A stretch of DNA of 64,000 bases. Source: Paenibacillus tengchongensis. Lineage in GTDB: Bacteria > Bacillota > Bacilli > Paenibacillales > Paenibacillaceae. The notes beneath the pieces are model-generated. The model was given only the letters and a program-made list of their open reading frames with translations, made no database searches and was not told where the DNA came from. Positions 42,670 through 51,733 of this stretch are shown one piece after another. Made by a program: the position numbers and the translations under genes. Positions within the stretch are counted from its first letter, which is position 1, and every line of letters begins with the position of its first letter. Where the stretch lies: positions 54,800 through 118,799 of the forward strand of contig NZ_WACP01000020.1 in assembly GCF_008973665.1 (NCBI RefSeq), given 5' to 3'.

Positions 42670-43620
42670 TCAGATTCCCGCATCCCGGACCAGCTTGTCA
42701 ATAGATCCGCCTTCCAGAATAATCCGGGTAGCCTCAGCCAGCATTGGCGCGACAGACAGCACCGTAAATCGGCTGGAATGTTCGTCCGGCAGCGCGATCG
42801 TATCGGTTACCACCACTTCCTCGATGTTCGGATTCTCCATGCGCTCCAAGGCATCGCCCGAGAATAGTCCGTGAGTGGCACAAATGATGCTGTTATGCGC
42901 CCCGCGCTCCTGCAGACCCTCCACCACATTCACGATGGTCGTCCCGGTATCGATCAAGTCCTCGATAATGACCGGTGTCCGCCCCTCCACATCGCCGATA
43001 ACATGGGTAATGACCGATTCATTGTGAGCCGGACGCTTCTTGATCATGATCGCGAACGGCGAATCCAGCCGACTGGCCAGCTTCTCGGCCATGGAAGCGC
43101 GCCCCGCATCCGGGGAGACCACCACCGGATTCTCAATATGTTTGCGCTTTAAATATCCGCTGATCAGATCCAGAGCCGTCAGATGGTCCACCGGAATGTT
43201 GAAGAATCCCTGAATCGCTGCAGCATGCAGATCGACGGTGATGACGCGGGTCGCTCCGGCCGTGGTCAGGACATCGGCCACCATTTTGGCCGAGATGGGC
43301 TCGCGTGGCGCCGATTTACGCTCCTGACGGGCATAGCCGTAATACGGTACGATGATATTCACCGTTCTGGCCGAGGCCCGTTTGGCCGCATCAATCATAA
43401 CCAGCAGCTCCACAAACAGCTCATTGATCGGATGCGAAAGGGATTGCACCAAGAATACGTCGCAGTTCCGGATACTCTCCTCATAATGCACATAGATTTC
43501 ACCGCTCTTGAAGCGGGTGAGCTTAATCTGGCCCAGCGGAGAGCCCAGCCGCTGGGCGACTGCTTCAGCCAGCTTGGGATTTGAAGAACCGGAAAATATA
43601 CGTAATTGTTGATGATGCAT
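42670..43620 (-). CDS. prs: Ribose-phosphate pyrophosphokinase
   Basis: The 316-residue enzyme makes PRPP, the first substrate of histidine synthesis. Signatures are IVPYYGYARQERKSAPREPI, VVSPDAGRASMAEKL, and the PRPP loop IIEDLIDTGTT. Its location at the end of the his operon is logical, since HisG consumes PRPP. A second prs next to glmU, as in most Bacilli, may exist elsewhere. It follows hisJ by 24 bases. Confidence 0.95.
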   Translation of the reverse strand: MHHQQLRIFSGSSNPKLAEAVAQRLGSPLGQIKLTRFKSGEIYVHYEESIRNCDVFLVQSLSHPINELFVELLVMIDAAKRASARTVNIIVPYYGYARQERKSAPREPISAKMVADVLTTAGATRVITVDLHAAAIQGFFNIPVDHLTALDLISGYLKRKHIENPVVVSPDAGRASMAEKLASRLDSPFAIMIKKRPAHNESVITHVIGDVEGRTPVIIEDLIDTGTTIVNVVEGLQERGAHNSIICATHGLFSGDALERMENPNIEEVVVTDTIALPDEHSSRFTVLSVAPMLAEATRIILEGGSIDKLVRDAGI

Positions 43621-43644
43621 AATGCCCTCCTGCGATCCTGGTTT

Positions 43645-44472
43645 TTATAGTTCAAATGGGACAAGCGACCGTGTACGGCCCTCAAATACGGCAAGCTCGC
43701 GGCAGCCGAGCCGGTAAAGCAGGCTGCGCGCTTCATCCAGCCCCTCACCCAGCTTCGCGGGATTGTGGCTGTCGGAGCCCAGCGTCAGCGGAATGCCCAG
43801 CTTCAGCGCTGCAACCAGCACATGCTCTGCCGGAAACATCTCCGCGCACGGCTTGGTCAGTCCGGAAGCGTTCAATTCCATAGCGATATCATGCTCTTTT
43901 ATCGCCTGCAGCGTCTGCAGCTCCAGCTCCCGTACTTCGTCGCGCTCTTCCGCAGTTTGCGGACCGTAACCGAATCTTTTGATCACGTCCATATGTCCTA
44001 TAATATCATATAAACCCGCAGCTGCGGACTTCTGCACCGCCGCATAATATTTCCGGTATACATCCATCACCTTGCGGCCTTCCCAGCCGTGCACCTGCCG
44101 GAAATCGGTAATATCCCATTCCCCGAGAAAATGCACCGACCCGATCAGATAGTCCCAAGGGTATGGGGCCAGCAGTTCCCGGATAGGGCCCTCGTATCCT
44201 TCAATATAATCGGCCTCCAGCCCCACCCTGAGGTCAATAACGCCGCGGTAACGCTCTTTAAGCGACAGACATTCCTCCACATAACGCGGCAGCTCCTCCA
44301 GCGGCATCGCCATTTCGGGATAGTACTCAGCCGGGTCCACATGAATCAGCGGCAAATGGTCCGACAGGCCAAGCTGCTGCAGCCCAAGCTCTATACCGCG
44401 CTGCACATACTCCTCCAGCTTGCCGACCGCATGGCCACAGCGTTCATGGTGGGTGTGGTAATCAATACGCAT
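43645..44472 (-). CDS. hisJ: Histidinol-phosphatase (PHP type)
   Basis: The 275-residue PHP-domain enzyme removes phosphate from histidinol phosphate. Metal sites are RIDYHTHHERCGHA, LEADYIEG, YLIGSVHFL, IIGHMD and LGSDSHNP. This replaces the HAD-type phosphatase used in Proteobacteria. It lies 15 bases after hisIE. Confidence 0.93.
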   Translation of the reverse strand: MRIDYHTHHERCGHAVGKLEEYVQRGIELGLQQLGLSDHLPLIHVDPAEYYPEMAMPLEELPRYVEECLSLKERYRGVIDLRVGLEADYIEGYEGPIRELLAPYPWDYLIGSVHFLGEWDITDFRQVHGWEGRKVMDVYRKYYAAVQKSAAAGLYDIIGHMDVIKRFGYGPQTAEERDEVRELELQTLQAIKEHDIAMELNASGLTKPCAEMFPAEHVLVAALKLGIPLTLGSDSHNPAKLGEGLDEARSLLYRLGCRELAVFEGRTRSLVPFEL

Positions 44473-44487
44473 GCTTCGGGCCTCCTT

Positions 44488-45174
44488 CTAATCGCGGCGC
44501 GGACGTTCGTGGCGGGCGCTCAGCTCGGCCATGATCTCATCGAGCGGCAGCTTGCGCTCCTGCAGCAGCACGAGCAGATGGTAGATCAGATCGCTGACCT
44601 CCAGGCGCAGCTCGGCGTTATCTTTATTTTTGGCGGCGATGATGGTTTCGGAGGCTTCTTCGCCCACCTTTTTCAAAATCTTATCGACGCCCTTATCGAA
44701 CAGATAGGTAGTATACGCGCCCTCAGGACGCTCAATTTCACGCTCGGCAATAACCCGCTCCAGCTCGCCTAGCACGGCGAACCGTTCGGACGCCTTCTGG
44801 GCGTTGACCGGCACAGCAGCCGGCTCCTTGAGCGGAATCTCACGGTAGAAGCAGCTGTTCTCCCCGGTATGGCAAGCCGGGCCTTCCGGCACCACCTTTA
44901 CCAGCAGCGTATCGCTGTCGCAGTCATAATGGATGGAGGTGATGGCCTGGGTATTGCCCGAAGTACCGCCCTTATGCCACAGCTCGCTGCGCGAACGGCT
45001 CCAGAACCAGGTCTGTCCACTCTCCAGCGATTTCTGCAGCGACTCTTCGTTCATATAGGCAACCATCAGCACTTCCAGGCTATTCGCATCCTGTACGACG
45101 GCCGGCACCAGCCCGGCTTCGTTCCAGCGGATATCTATCCCGTTCAGGCTGTTATTCTCTGGTTCATTGCTCAT
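44488..45174 (-). CDS. hisI: Bifunctional phosphoribosyl-AMP cyclohydrolase / phosphoribosyl-ATP pyrophosphatase
   Basis: The 228-residue protein fuses HisI (about 10-115, with WSRSRSELWHKG and zinc-binding YDCDSDTLLV, GPACHTG) to HisE (about 130-220, with GAYTTYLFDKG and EEASETIIAAKN). It performs the second and third steps of the pathway. Its ATG overlaps the hisF stop by four bases. Confidence 0.96.
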   Translation of the reverse strand: MSNEPENNSLNGIDIRWNEAGLVPAVVQDANSLEVLMVAYMNEESLQKSLESGQTWFWSRSRSELWHKGGTSGNTQAITSIHYDCDSDTLLVKVVPEGPACHTGENSCFYREIPLKEPAAVPVNAQKASERFAVLGELERVIAEREIERPEGAYTTYLFDKGVDKILKKVGEEASETIIAAKNKDNAELRLEVSDLIYHLLVLLQERKLPLDEIMAELSARHERPRRD

Positions 45175-45929
45175 CGGATCTCTACCCCTTTTTGCTTCAA
45201 ATCGGCCTTCAGGTCGGAAATGGCGATTTCCTTGTAATGAAAAATCGTAGCCGCCAGTCCGGCATCCGCCTTTCCTTCCGTAAATACATCGTAAAAGTCC
45301 CCGATTCTTCCTGCACCCCCGGAGGCAATAACAGGAATACTGAGCGCGTCGCTGACAGCGGCGGTCAGCTTAAGATCGAAGCCGTCCTTGGTCCCGTCGG
45401 CGTCCATGCTTGTGAGCAGAATCTCGCCCGCCCCCAGCTGCTCCGCCTCGCGGGCCCAGCTCACCGCCCGGATGCCCGTGGGCTTCCGCCCGCCGTGTGT
45501 GTAGACCTCCCACTCGCCCCAGCTTTCATTATATTTGGCGTCGATTGCCACTACAATGCACTGCGAGCCGAACCGGCGCGCGCCCTCGGCAATAAGCTGC
45601 GGGTTATTAACAGCGGCTGTGTTGATGCCGATCTTGTCTGCGCCTGCGCGCAGGATGCGTTTCATATCTTCAACGGTGGAGATGCCGCCGCCCACTGTAA
45701 ACGGAATGGCGATCTCGCCCGCCGTCTGCCGCACGACCTCGACCATGGTGGCCCGGCCTTCCACGGACGCGGAGATATCGAGAAATACCAGCTCGTCCGC
45801 ACCCTCGCGGTCATACAGCGCCGCCAGCTCCACCGGGTCTCCGGCATCGCGCAGATTGACGAAGTTTACGCCTTTGACAACCCGCCCGTCCTTGACGTCC
45901 AGGCAGGGAATAATACGTTTGGCCAACAT
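45171..45929 (-). CDS. hisF: Imidazole glycerol phosphate synthase, cyclase subunit
   Basis: The 252-residue TIM barrel has catalytic Asp11 in RIIPCLDVKDGRVVKG and the second Asp in LLTSMDADGTKDGFD. It acts with HisH. An unusual 229-base spacer separates it from hisA. Confidence 0.96.
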   Translation of the reverse strand: MLAKRIIPCLDVKDGRVVKGVNFVNLRDAGDPVELAALYDREGADELVFLDISASVEGRATMVEVVRQTAGEIAIPFTVGGGISTVEDMKRILRAGADKIGINTAAVNNPQLIAEGARRFGSQCIVVAIDAKYNESWGEWEVYTHGGRKPTGIRAVSWAREAEQLGAGEILLTSMDADGTKDGFDLKLTAAVSDALSIPVIASGGAGRIGDFYDVFTEGKADAGLAATIFHYKEIAISDLKADLKQKGVEIR

Positions 45930-46158
45930 TAGGGGTCCCCCCTTTTAAATTCCGGTCTCTATAGAAAATTTGATAATGATATGAAAGCTTTTCGATCCCC
46001 GGGTAGATTTTGTTTTTCGGCGGATAGGGTCTGTATGGTCCGTATAGCATGAGGATGGGCGCCTGATCTAATTAGTGGCCGGTCACACCCCATGCGATAT
46101 GCTTACTGCATACTCGGTACTGCATGCCGCATGATGCGTGCACCATGCTGAGCTCCTC
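45930..46158. other. Unusual spacer between hisA and hisF
   Basis: hisA and hisF are normally adjacent. These 229 bases have no good frame. They hold repeated GCAT words, with TACTGCAT twice within about 20 bases, and CATGC/GCATG inverted pieces that can fold. A regulatory leader, a processing site or a decayed repeat are possible. Confidence 0.4.
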
Positions 46159-46890
46159 CTACTTCAGCGCCGCAAGCGCCTCCGGCAGCTTGATGTCGCC
46201 GGTATACAGCGCCTTGCCGACAATGGCGCCGCCGATCCCGCTGCAGCTGTGCGAGCTGAGACGCAGCAGATCGTCCAGCTTCGTCACGCCGCCGGAGGCG
46301 ATGACGGTGCGGCCGCTGGCCTGCGCCATGGACAGGATGCCCTCCACGTTCGGGCCCTGCATCATACCGTCGCGGGAGATGTCGGTATAGATGAACGTCT
46401 CCGCGCCTTTACCAGCCAGTTCCTTGGCCAGCTCTTCCGCACGGACCTCCGACGTATTCAGCCAGCCGTGCGTAGCCACGAAGCCGTTCCGGGCATCGAT
46501 GCCAATAGCCACCTTGTCGCCATACCGGGCTAGCACCGCTTCGGTGAACGCCTGGTCGCTGATCGCTGCAGTGCCGATAATTACCCGGCTAACTCCGAGA
46601 CCGAGCAGCTTCTCCACATCGGCCAGACTGCGCAGGCCGCCGCCGACCTGCACCGGTACTTGAACACTGCGGGCAATCTCGCCGATCAGGGCATCATTGA
46701 CCGGATGACCGGCCTTGGCGCCGTCCAGATCGACAAGATGAATGAACTGTCCCCCCTGCTCCTCCCAAGACTTCGCTACCTGTACGGGATTCTCGTTATA
46801 AATCGTTTCCTGGGCGTAGTCGCCCTGCTTCAGCCTTACGCATTTTCCGTCCCGGATATCAATGGCCGGATAGATTACAAAAGAAGACAT
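46159..46890 (-). CDS. hisA: ProFAR isomerase
   Basis: The 243-residue TIM barrel has the start FVIYPAIDIRDGKCVRLKQGD and the second catalytic Asp in FIYTDISRDGMM. It isomerises phosphoribosylformimino-AICAR-phosphate. I use ATG 46890 (GGGGAG upstream); an earlier frame start at 46911 is less likely. It comes 39 bases after hisH. Confidence 0.95.
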   Translation of the reverse strand: MSSFVIYPAIDIRDGKCVRLKQGDYAQETIYNENPVQVAKSWEEQGGQFIHLVDLDGAKAGHPVNDALIGEIARSVQVPVQVGGGLRSLADVEKLLGLGVSRVIIGTAAISDQAFTEAVLARYGDKVAIGIDARNGFVATHGWLNTSEVRAEELAKELAGKGAETFIYTDISRDGMMQGPNVEGILSMAQASGRTVIASGGVTKLDDLLRLSSHSCSGIGGAIVGKALYTGDIKLPEALAALK

Positions 46891-46929
46891 TCCGCTCCCC
46901 GCTTTCGACACAATATAGTGATAGCGGGC

Positions 46930-47553
46930 CTACGCCCGCTCTTCCTGCAGCTTTAAGAAATTGCCCAGCAGCATGATGCCCAGCTCCCCGCTCTTTTCCG
47001 GGTGAAACTGCATCCCGTACACATTGTCCCGCCCTACTACGGCAGTTACCGGGTGGCCGTAATCCGTAACGGCCAGCACATCGCCCTCCTGCTCCGCCAG
47101 CGCATGGTAGGAATGGACGAAATACACATGTCCCTCCTCCAGACCGGACAGCAGCGGGTTCTGCGGCTGCCGGAAGCTCAGCCTGTTCCAGCCCATATGC
47201 GGCACCTTGTAGCCGTCTCTAGGCGCAAAACGCACAACAGAGCCGGGCAGCAAATCCAGGCCGTCGTGAACACCGTGCTCTTCACTGCCGGTGAACAGCA
47301 GCTGCATCCCGAGGCAAATGCCCAGCAGCGGCTGCCCGCCGGCGGCGGCCTCCTTGACGACCAGGTCAAGACCGCTCTCCCGCAGATGCGCCATGGCATC
47401 CCCGAAGGCCCCGACACCCGGCAAGATGACGCTGTCTGCAGCAAGAATCTGCCCACGGTCGCCGGTAACCAGGCTTTCATAGCCGAGGCGTTCCACCGCT
47501 TTGCTCACACTGTGCAGGTTGCCCATACCGTAATCCACAATGGCTACAGTCAT
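46930..47553 (-). CDS. hisH: Imidazole glycerol phosphate synthase, glutaminase subunit
   Basis: The 207-residue class I amidotransferase has PGVGAFGDAM, the nucleophile block LLGICLGMQLL and the His/Glu pair in YGMQFHPEKSG. It supplies ammonia to HisF. Its ATG starts at the base after the hisB stop. Confidence 0.96.
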   Translation of the reverse strand: MTVAIVDYGMGNLHSVSKAVERLGYESLVTGDRGQILAADSVILPGVGAFGDAMAHLRESGLDLVVKEAAAGGQPLLGICLGMQLLFTGSEEHGVHDGLDLLPGSVVRFAPRDGYKVPHMGWNRLSFRQPQNPLLSGLEEGHVYFVHSYHALAEQEGDVLAVTDYGHPVTAVVGRDNVYGMQFHPEKSGELGIMLLGNFLKLQEERA

Positions 47554-48162
47554 CTACAGCACTCCCTTCGTTGACGGCACGCCTTTCACGCGCGGATCAA
47601 TCATCGTAGCTTCATCCAGCGCCCGCCCCAGCGCCTTGAACACCGCCTCGATCATATGATGGGTGTTAGAGCCGTAGTGTACGATGACATGCAGCGTGAT
47701 GCGGGCTTCCAAAGCGAATTTCCACAGAAATTCATGCACCAGCTCCGTTGAGAAACTGCCGACCTGCTGCGACGGATACTGCGCCCGGTATTCAAAATGC
47801 GGCCGGTTGCTGATGTCGATCACCACCTGGGCCAGCGCTTCATCCATCGGAATGAAGACATTAGCGTAACGCTTGATGCCCTTCTTGTCGCCCAGCGCTT
47901 CGCGCAGCGCCTGCCCGAGGCATATACCGATATCCTCCACCGTGTGGTGATCATCGATTTCGATATCCCCTTTGGCCTGAACGGAGAGGTCGAACTGGCC
48001 GTGCTTTGTAAACAGATCGAGCATATGATTCAAAAAAGGTACATCCGTCTCCAGCTCGGACACGCCGCTGCCGTCCACCGCCAGCGAGAGCGCGATATCC
48101 GTCTCGTTGGTCTTGCGGCTTAACCCTGCCTTACGTGCATTTTCTGCGCTATTATTGTCCAT
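47554..48162 (-). CDS. hisB: Imidazoleglycerol-phosphate dehydratase
   Basis: The 202-residue Mn enzyme has FLNHMLDLFTKHGQFDL, DDHHTVEDIGICLG and HVIVHYGSNTHHMIEAVFKA. It is the single-function form, without a phosphatase domain. Start ATG 48162 overlaps the hisD end by 11 bases. Confidence 0.95.
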   Translation of the reverse strand: MDNNSAENARKAGLSRKTNETDIALSLAVDGSGVSELETDVPFLNHMLDLFTKHGQFDLSVQAKGDIEIDDHHTVEDIGICLGQALREALGDKKGIKRYANVFIPMDEALAQVVIDISNRPHFEYRAQYPSQQVGSFSTELVHEFLWKFALEARITLHVIVHYGSNTHHMIEAVFKALGRALDEATMIDPRVKGVPSTKGVL

Positions 48163-49459
48163 TCCCGTCCCCGCCTTTTCCTTCGGTAGTAAGTCTGATC
48201 TCGATCGCTCTCGCATGCCCTTCGAGCCCTTCGCGCCGGGCCAGCTCCATAATTGTCTCCCCGTCGCGCAGGAAGGCTTCCTTGCTGTAGTAGATCAAGC
48301 TGGATTTCTTAATAAAATCGTCAACATCGACCGGCGAAGAGAACCTTGCCGTGCCGTTGGTCGGGATGATATGGTTGGGACCGGCAAAATAATCGCCCAC
48401 CGGCTCGGAGCTGTAGGTCCCGAGGAAAATGGCCCCAGCATTCTCGATGGAACCGAGCAGACCCATCGGGTCCGCAGTTACGATCTCCAGGTGCTCCGGC
48501 GCCAGCCGGTTGACCACCGCGATTCCTTCCTTCAGCGACTCAACCACGATGATCGCGCCGAAGTTCTCTACGGAAGCGCGGGCAATGGCCTCGCGCGGAA
48601 GCTCCTGCAGCTGCCGCTCCACCTCGGCAGCCACCGCATCCGCCAGGCTGCGCGACGGCGTCACCAGAATGGCCGAGGCCATCTCGTCATGCTCGGCCTG
48701 GGAGAGCAAGTCGGCCGCGACGTAGGCCGGCTCTGCCGTATCGTCGGCGAGCACGACGATCTCGCTCGGCCCGGCGATGCTGTCGATATCGACCACGCCG
48801 TAGACCTCGCGCTTGGCCAGGGCTACATAAATGTTGCCCGGCCCGCAGATCTTGTCGACCGGCGCGATGCTCGCCGTGCCGTAAGCCAGCGCGGCGACGG
48901 CCTGCGCGCCGCCCACGCGGTAAATCTCGTGTACGCCCGCTTCCGCAGCGGCCACGAGAATATAGGGATCAATGCCTTCCTTGCCGCCCGTGGATGGCGG
49001 AGTAACCATCACAATCTCCGGCACCCCGGCGATCTGGGCCGGAATCACATTCATCAGCACGCTCGACGGATAAGCAGCCTTGCCGCCCGGCACGTATACG
49101 CCCACACGCTTCAGCGGGCGGATAATCTGGCCGAGGATAGTGCCGTCCGGCTGCAGATCCATCCAGGAGCTGCGCTTCTGCCGGGCATGGAAGGCCCGGA
49201 TATTGTCCGCTGCCGCACGGATGGCGGCGACAAATGACTCCTCCACCTGCCCGTAGGCTGCCTGAAGCTCTTCTTCCGTTACCCGCAGCTGCTCCGGTGT
49301 CAACGCCGCTCCATCGAACTGTTCCGTGCAGCGGAGGAGCGCTGTATCACCCTCTTCTTTGACCGCCTCCACAATTTCCTTGACCGCCTTGTTCTGCTCC
49401 GGTGTACCGTATTCCACCTCGCGCTGCAGCCTAAAATCTTTGCTCGACTGTATCTTCAC
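48152..49459 (-). CDS. hisD: Histidinol dehydrogenase
   Basis: The 435-residue zinc enzyme oxidises histidinol to histidine in two NAD steps. The family signature runs from VDSIAGPSEI-type text through DLLSQAEHDEMA; LAPEHLEI and GPNHIIPTNGTARF follow. It lies 22 bases after hisG. Confidence 0.96.
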   Translation of the reverse strand: MKIQSSKDFRLQREVEYGTPEQNKAVKEIVEAVKEEGDTALLRCTEQFDGAALTPEQLRVTEEELQAAYGQVEESFVAAIRAAADNIRAFHARQKRSSWMDLQPDGTILGQIIRPLKRVGVYVPGGKAAYPSSVLMNVIPAQIAGVPEIVMVTPPSTGGKEGIDPYILVAAAEAGVHEIYRVGGAQAVAALAYGTASIAPVDKICGPGNIYVALAKREVYGVVDIDSIAGPSEIVVLADDTAEPAYVAADLLSQAEHDEMASAILVTPSRSLADAVAAEVERQLQELPREAIARASVENFGAIIVVESLKEGIAVVNRLAPEHLEIVTADPMGLLGSIENAGAIFLGTYSSEPVGDYFAGPNHIIPTNGTARFSSPVDVDDFIKKSSLIYYSKEAFLRDGETIMELARREGLEGHARAIEIRLTTEGKGGDGNGQ

Positions 49460-49481
49460 CGTTTCTCCCCCTTATCCGTCC

Positions 49482-50138
49482 TTAACGCTTACCGTTTCCT
49501 GCAGCCACTCCCGGCGCAGCAATCACGGTCTGCAGCCGGTCGCAGAGCTGCTGAATCTCCGCGTTCTTCATCCGGTAGCTGACCCGGTTGGCCACCAGCC
49601 GGCTAGTTATATCAAAAATGCTCTGAAGCTCCACCAGCCCGTTGTCTCTCAGCGTCTGGCCGGTCTCCACCATATCGACGATCCGGTCGGCCAGCCCGAT
49701 CAGCGGGGCCAGCTCAATGGAACCGTTCAGCTTCACGACCTCGACCTGCTGGCCTTGCTCCTTGAAATACCGCGAAGCGACATTCGGGTATTTCGTAGCC
49801 ACCCGCTGCTGGATGCCCGGCTGCCAGTCAGGCAGACCGATAATTGACATCCGGCAGCGGGCGATGCCGAGATCAAGCAGCTCGTAGACATCGCGGTTCT
49901 CTTCCAGCAGCACATCCTTGCCGACGATCCCGATGTCCGCCACACCGTACTCCACATAGGTGGGCACATCAACCGGCTTGGCCAGAATAAATTCCATGCC
50001 TGCCTCAGGCAAGGAAACGACCAGCTTCCGTGACTCCTCGCCGTCCGGCGGAATCGGCAAGCCTGCTGCGCGGAACATTTCGGCGGCTTTTTTGTATATA
50101 CGGCCCTTCGGCATTGCCACCTTCAGTATTTGTGCCAT
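49482..50138 (-). CDS. hisG: ATP phosphoribosyltransferase, short catalytic subunit
   Basis: The 218-residue enzyme is the short HisG form that lacks the C-terminal ACT-like regulatory domain. VAMPKGRIYKKAAEMF and the pyrophosphate loop IVDMVETGQTLRDNGL are visible. Short HisG needs HisZ, which is encoded just upstream. ATG 50138 follows GGAGGG. Confidence 0.95.
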   Translation of the reverse strand: MAQILKVAMPKGRIYKKAAEMFRAAGLPIPPDGEESRKLVVSLPEAGMEFILAKPVDVPTYVEYGVADIGIVGKDVLLEENRDVYELLDLGIARCRMSIIGLPDWQPGIQQRVATKYPNVASRYFKEQGQQVEVVKLNGSIELAPLIGLADRIVDMVETGQTLRDNGLVELQSIFDITSRLVANRVSYRMKNAEIQQLCDRLQTVIAAPGVAAGNGKR

Positions 50139-50225
50139 TGCTGTAGCCCTCCGTTTCAATCAGTATGCAGTATGTTACCAAATCAAACTAGAAATGCCGG
50201 CTGCCTCTCCACGCTGCGGCCATCC

Positions 50226-51443
50226 TCATCCATGCTCACTGACAAAAGACACAAAGGTATAAATTCCGCCGTATTGCACACCGGCAGCCTCAACCGTCTG
50301 CGCATCCACCCGCTCTACCTGCTCAAGCTCTTCCGGCCCTGCGACGAGCCGGGTCACTACGACCTGCCCTTCGGTGCGCAGCCGCGCGGCTTCCTCCAGC
50401 CCTTCCCTGCGCCGCAGCGCGTCATACTGAATCAGAACCGGGAGCTCTTCCGCCTCCGGATTGCCGGTTACCCCATCCAGAATGCGGTTCGTCTTCAGCG
50501 AGAAGCCGGTAGACGGGACGGGACGGCCAAACTGCTGCAGCAGATTGTCGTATCTTCCCCCGCTGCACACCGGAAAGCCGAGCTCGGCGGCATAGCCTTC
50601 AAACGTCATACCCGTATAGTAAGAGAAGTCTCCGACCATGGTCAGATCGATCAGCACATGCTCGGAGACGCCGTATGCCACCAGCACCTCCCATACCTTG
50701 CACAGATGCTCAATGGAAGCGCGGGCCAGCGGATGGCTGCTGATCTCCAGCGCTTGTCCGCAGATTTCCTTGCCGCCGCGCAGACGCAATAATCCGTCAA
50801 GCTCGCTCTTCTGCGCTTCTGGAAGCTCAAGACGCTGCAAAGTCTCCCGGAAAGCGACGTAATCGCGGCCCAGCAGATGATTCTTCAGCTCCTCCTGGGC
50901 TTGCGGAAGGCCTTCCACAGCATCCTGAAACACGCCGTCCAGGAACCCGACATGCCCTATTGCAATCTTGAAGGACTTCACACCTGCCGCCTGGAGCGAA
51001 GCGATAGCCAGCGCCACCACCTCAGCATCAGCTTCCGGCGAGTCGTCTCCCACCAGCTCCACGCCGGTCTGGAAGAATTCCGCTTCCCTTCCCGCTTCCT
51101 CTTCAATCGCCCGGAACACGTTGGCGTGATAAGACAGCCGGAGCGGCAGCGGCTCATCCTTCAGCAGCGAGGAGACTACCCGCGCCACCGGAGCGGTCAT
51201 CTCCGAGCGCAGCACCAGCGCCTGCCCGCGGTTGTTCAGCAATTTATACAGCTTCTGGTCGGAGGTGGAGCTGGCCACACCGACCGTGTCGTAATATTCC
51301 AGCGTAGGGGTAATCATCTGCTGATAGCCCCAGCGACTCATGCAGTACAGAACATCCTTCTCGATCTTGCGCAGCTTGGCTACCGCACGCGGCAGATAGT
51401 CGCGCACACCCGCCGGCTTCTCAAAACCTTTTGGCTTGGACAT
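50226..51443 (-). CDS. hisZ: ATP phosphoribosyltransferase regulatory subunit
   Basis: The 405-residue protein is a histidyl-tRNA synthetase paralogue (GVRDYLPRAVAKLRKIE, LRSEMTAPVARVV, SGGRYDNLLQQFG) that lacks the anticodon domain and acts as the allosteric subunit for HisG. ATG 51443 has GAGGTGA. It is the first gene of the operon. Confidence 0.94.
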   Translation of the reverse strand: MSKPKGFEKPAGVRDYLPRAVAKLRKIEKDVLYCMSRWGYQQMITPTLEYYDTVGVASSTSDQKLYKLLNNRGQALVLRSEMTAPVARVVSSLLKDEPLPLRLSYHANVFRAIEEEAGREAEFFQTGVELVGDDSPEADAEVVALAIASLQAAGVKSFKIAIGHVGFLDGVFQDAVEGLPQAQEELKNHLLGRDYVAFRETLQRLELPEAQKSELDGLLRLRGGKEICGQALEISSHPLARASIEHLCKVWEVLVAYGVSEHVLIDLTMVGDFSYYTGMTFEGYAAELGFPVCSGGRYDNLLQQFGRPVPSTGFSLKTNRILDGVTGNPEAEELPVLIQYDALRRREGLEEAARLRTEGQVVVTRLVAGPEELEQVERVDAQTVEAAGVQYGGIYTFVSFVSEHG

Positions 51444-51493
51444 GTATAGGCTCACCTCGTCGATTCAATCATACAGAGTATTAATCAAAACAC

Positions 51494-51564
51494 TTTACTA
51501 TGGTACAGTGGTAGTAAATTAAAGTAGTGGCAATATCGTATCACGGACCCGGCTTTTCCGTCAA
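51494..51564 (-). promoter_or_regulatory. his operon promoter with operator-like dyad
   Basis: TTGACG-18-TACGAT (51535-51564) is the promoter on the minus strand. Just after the start of transcription lies TTTACTA-11-TAGTAAA (51494-51518). Bacilli often control his genes with a TrpR-like HisR/YerC protein; this dyad is a candidate site. There is no T-box antiterminator. Confidence 0.55.
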
Positions 51565-51628
51565 TAAAGCCTTACATTAACATAGAACAGGGCTAGAGCA
51601 GAAACGTCCTGTTCTCCGGCCCCCCGCT

Positions 51629-51657
51629 TTGCCTCCGTGTCCTGCGGATACTATAAT
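51629..51657 (+). promoter_or_regulatory. gntK promoter
   Basis: TTGCCT-17-TATAAT lies about 80 bases before the start. A stem AGAACAGG/CCTGTTCT (about 51590-51617) precedes it. Confidence 0.75.
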
Positions 51658-51733
51658 TAGATATACTTTAGATTACGTTTATTGTCTTCCATCTTCCAGC
51701 AATCTATTTCCCGGCAGAAAGAAGGACATCCAC

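Noticed and set aside
45930..46158. A CRISPR-like array in the hisA-hisF spacer
   Set aside because: The repeated words are only 4-8 bases long with irregular spacing and no cas genes are present.
51444..51733. A T-box or other riboswitch between hisZ and gntK
   Set aside because: No T-box consensus (AGGGTGGNACCGCG) on either strand; only promoters, a dyad and a short hairpin are seen.
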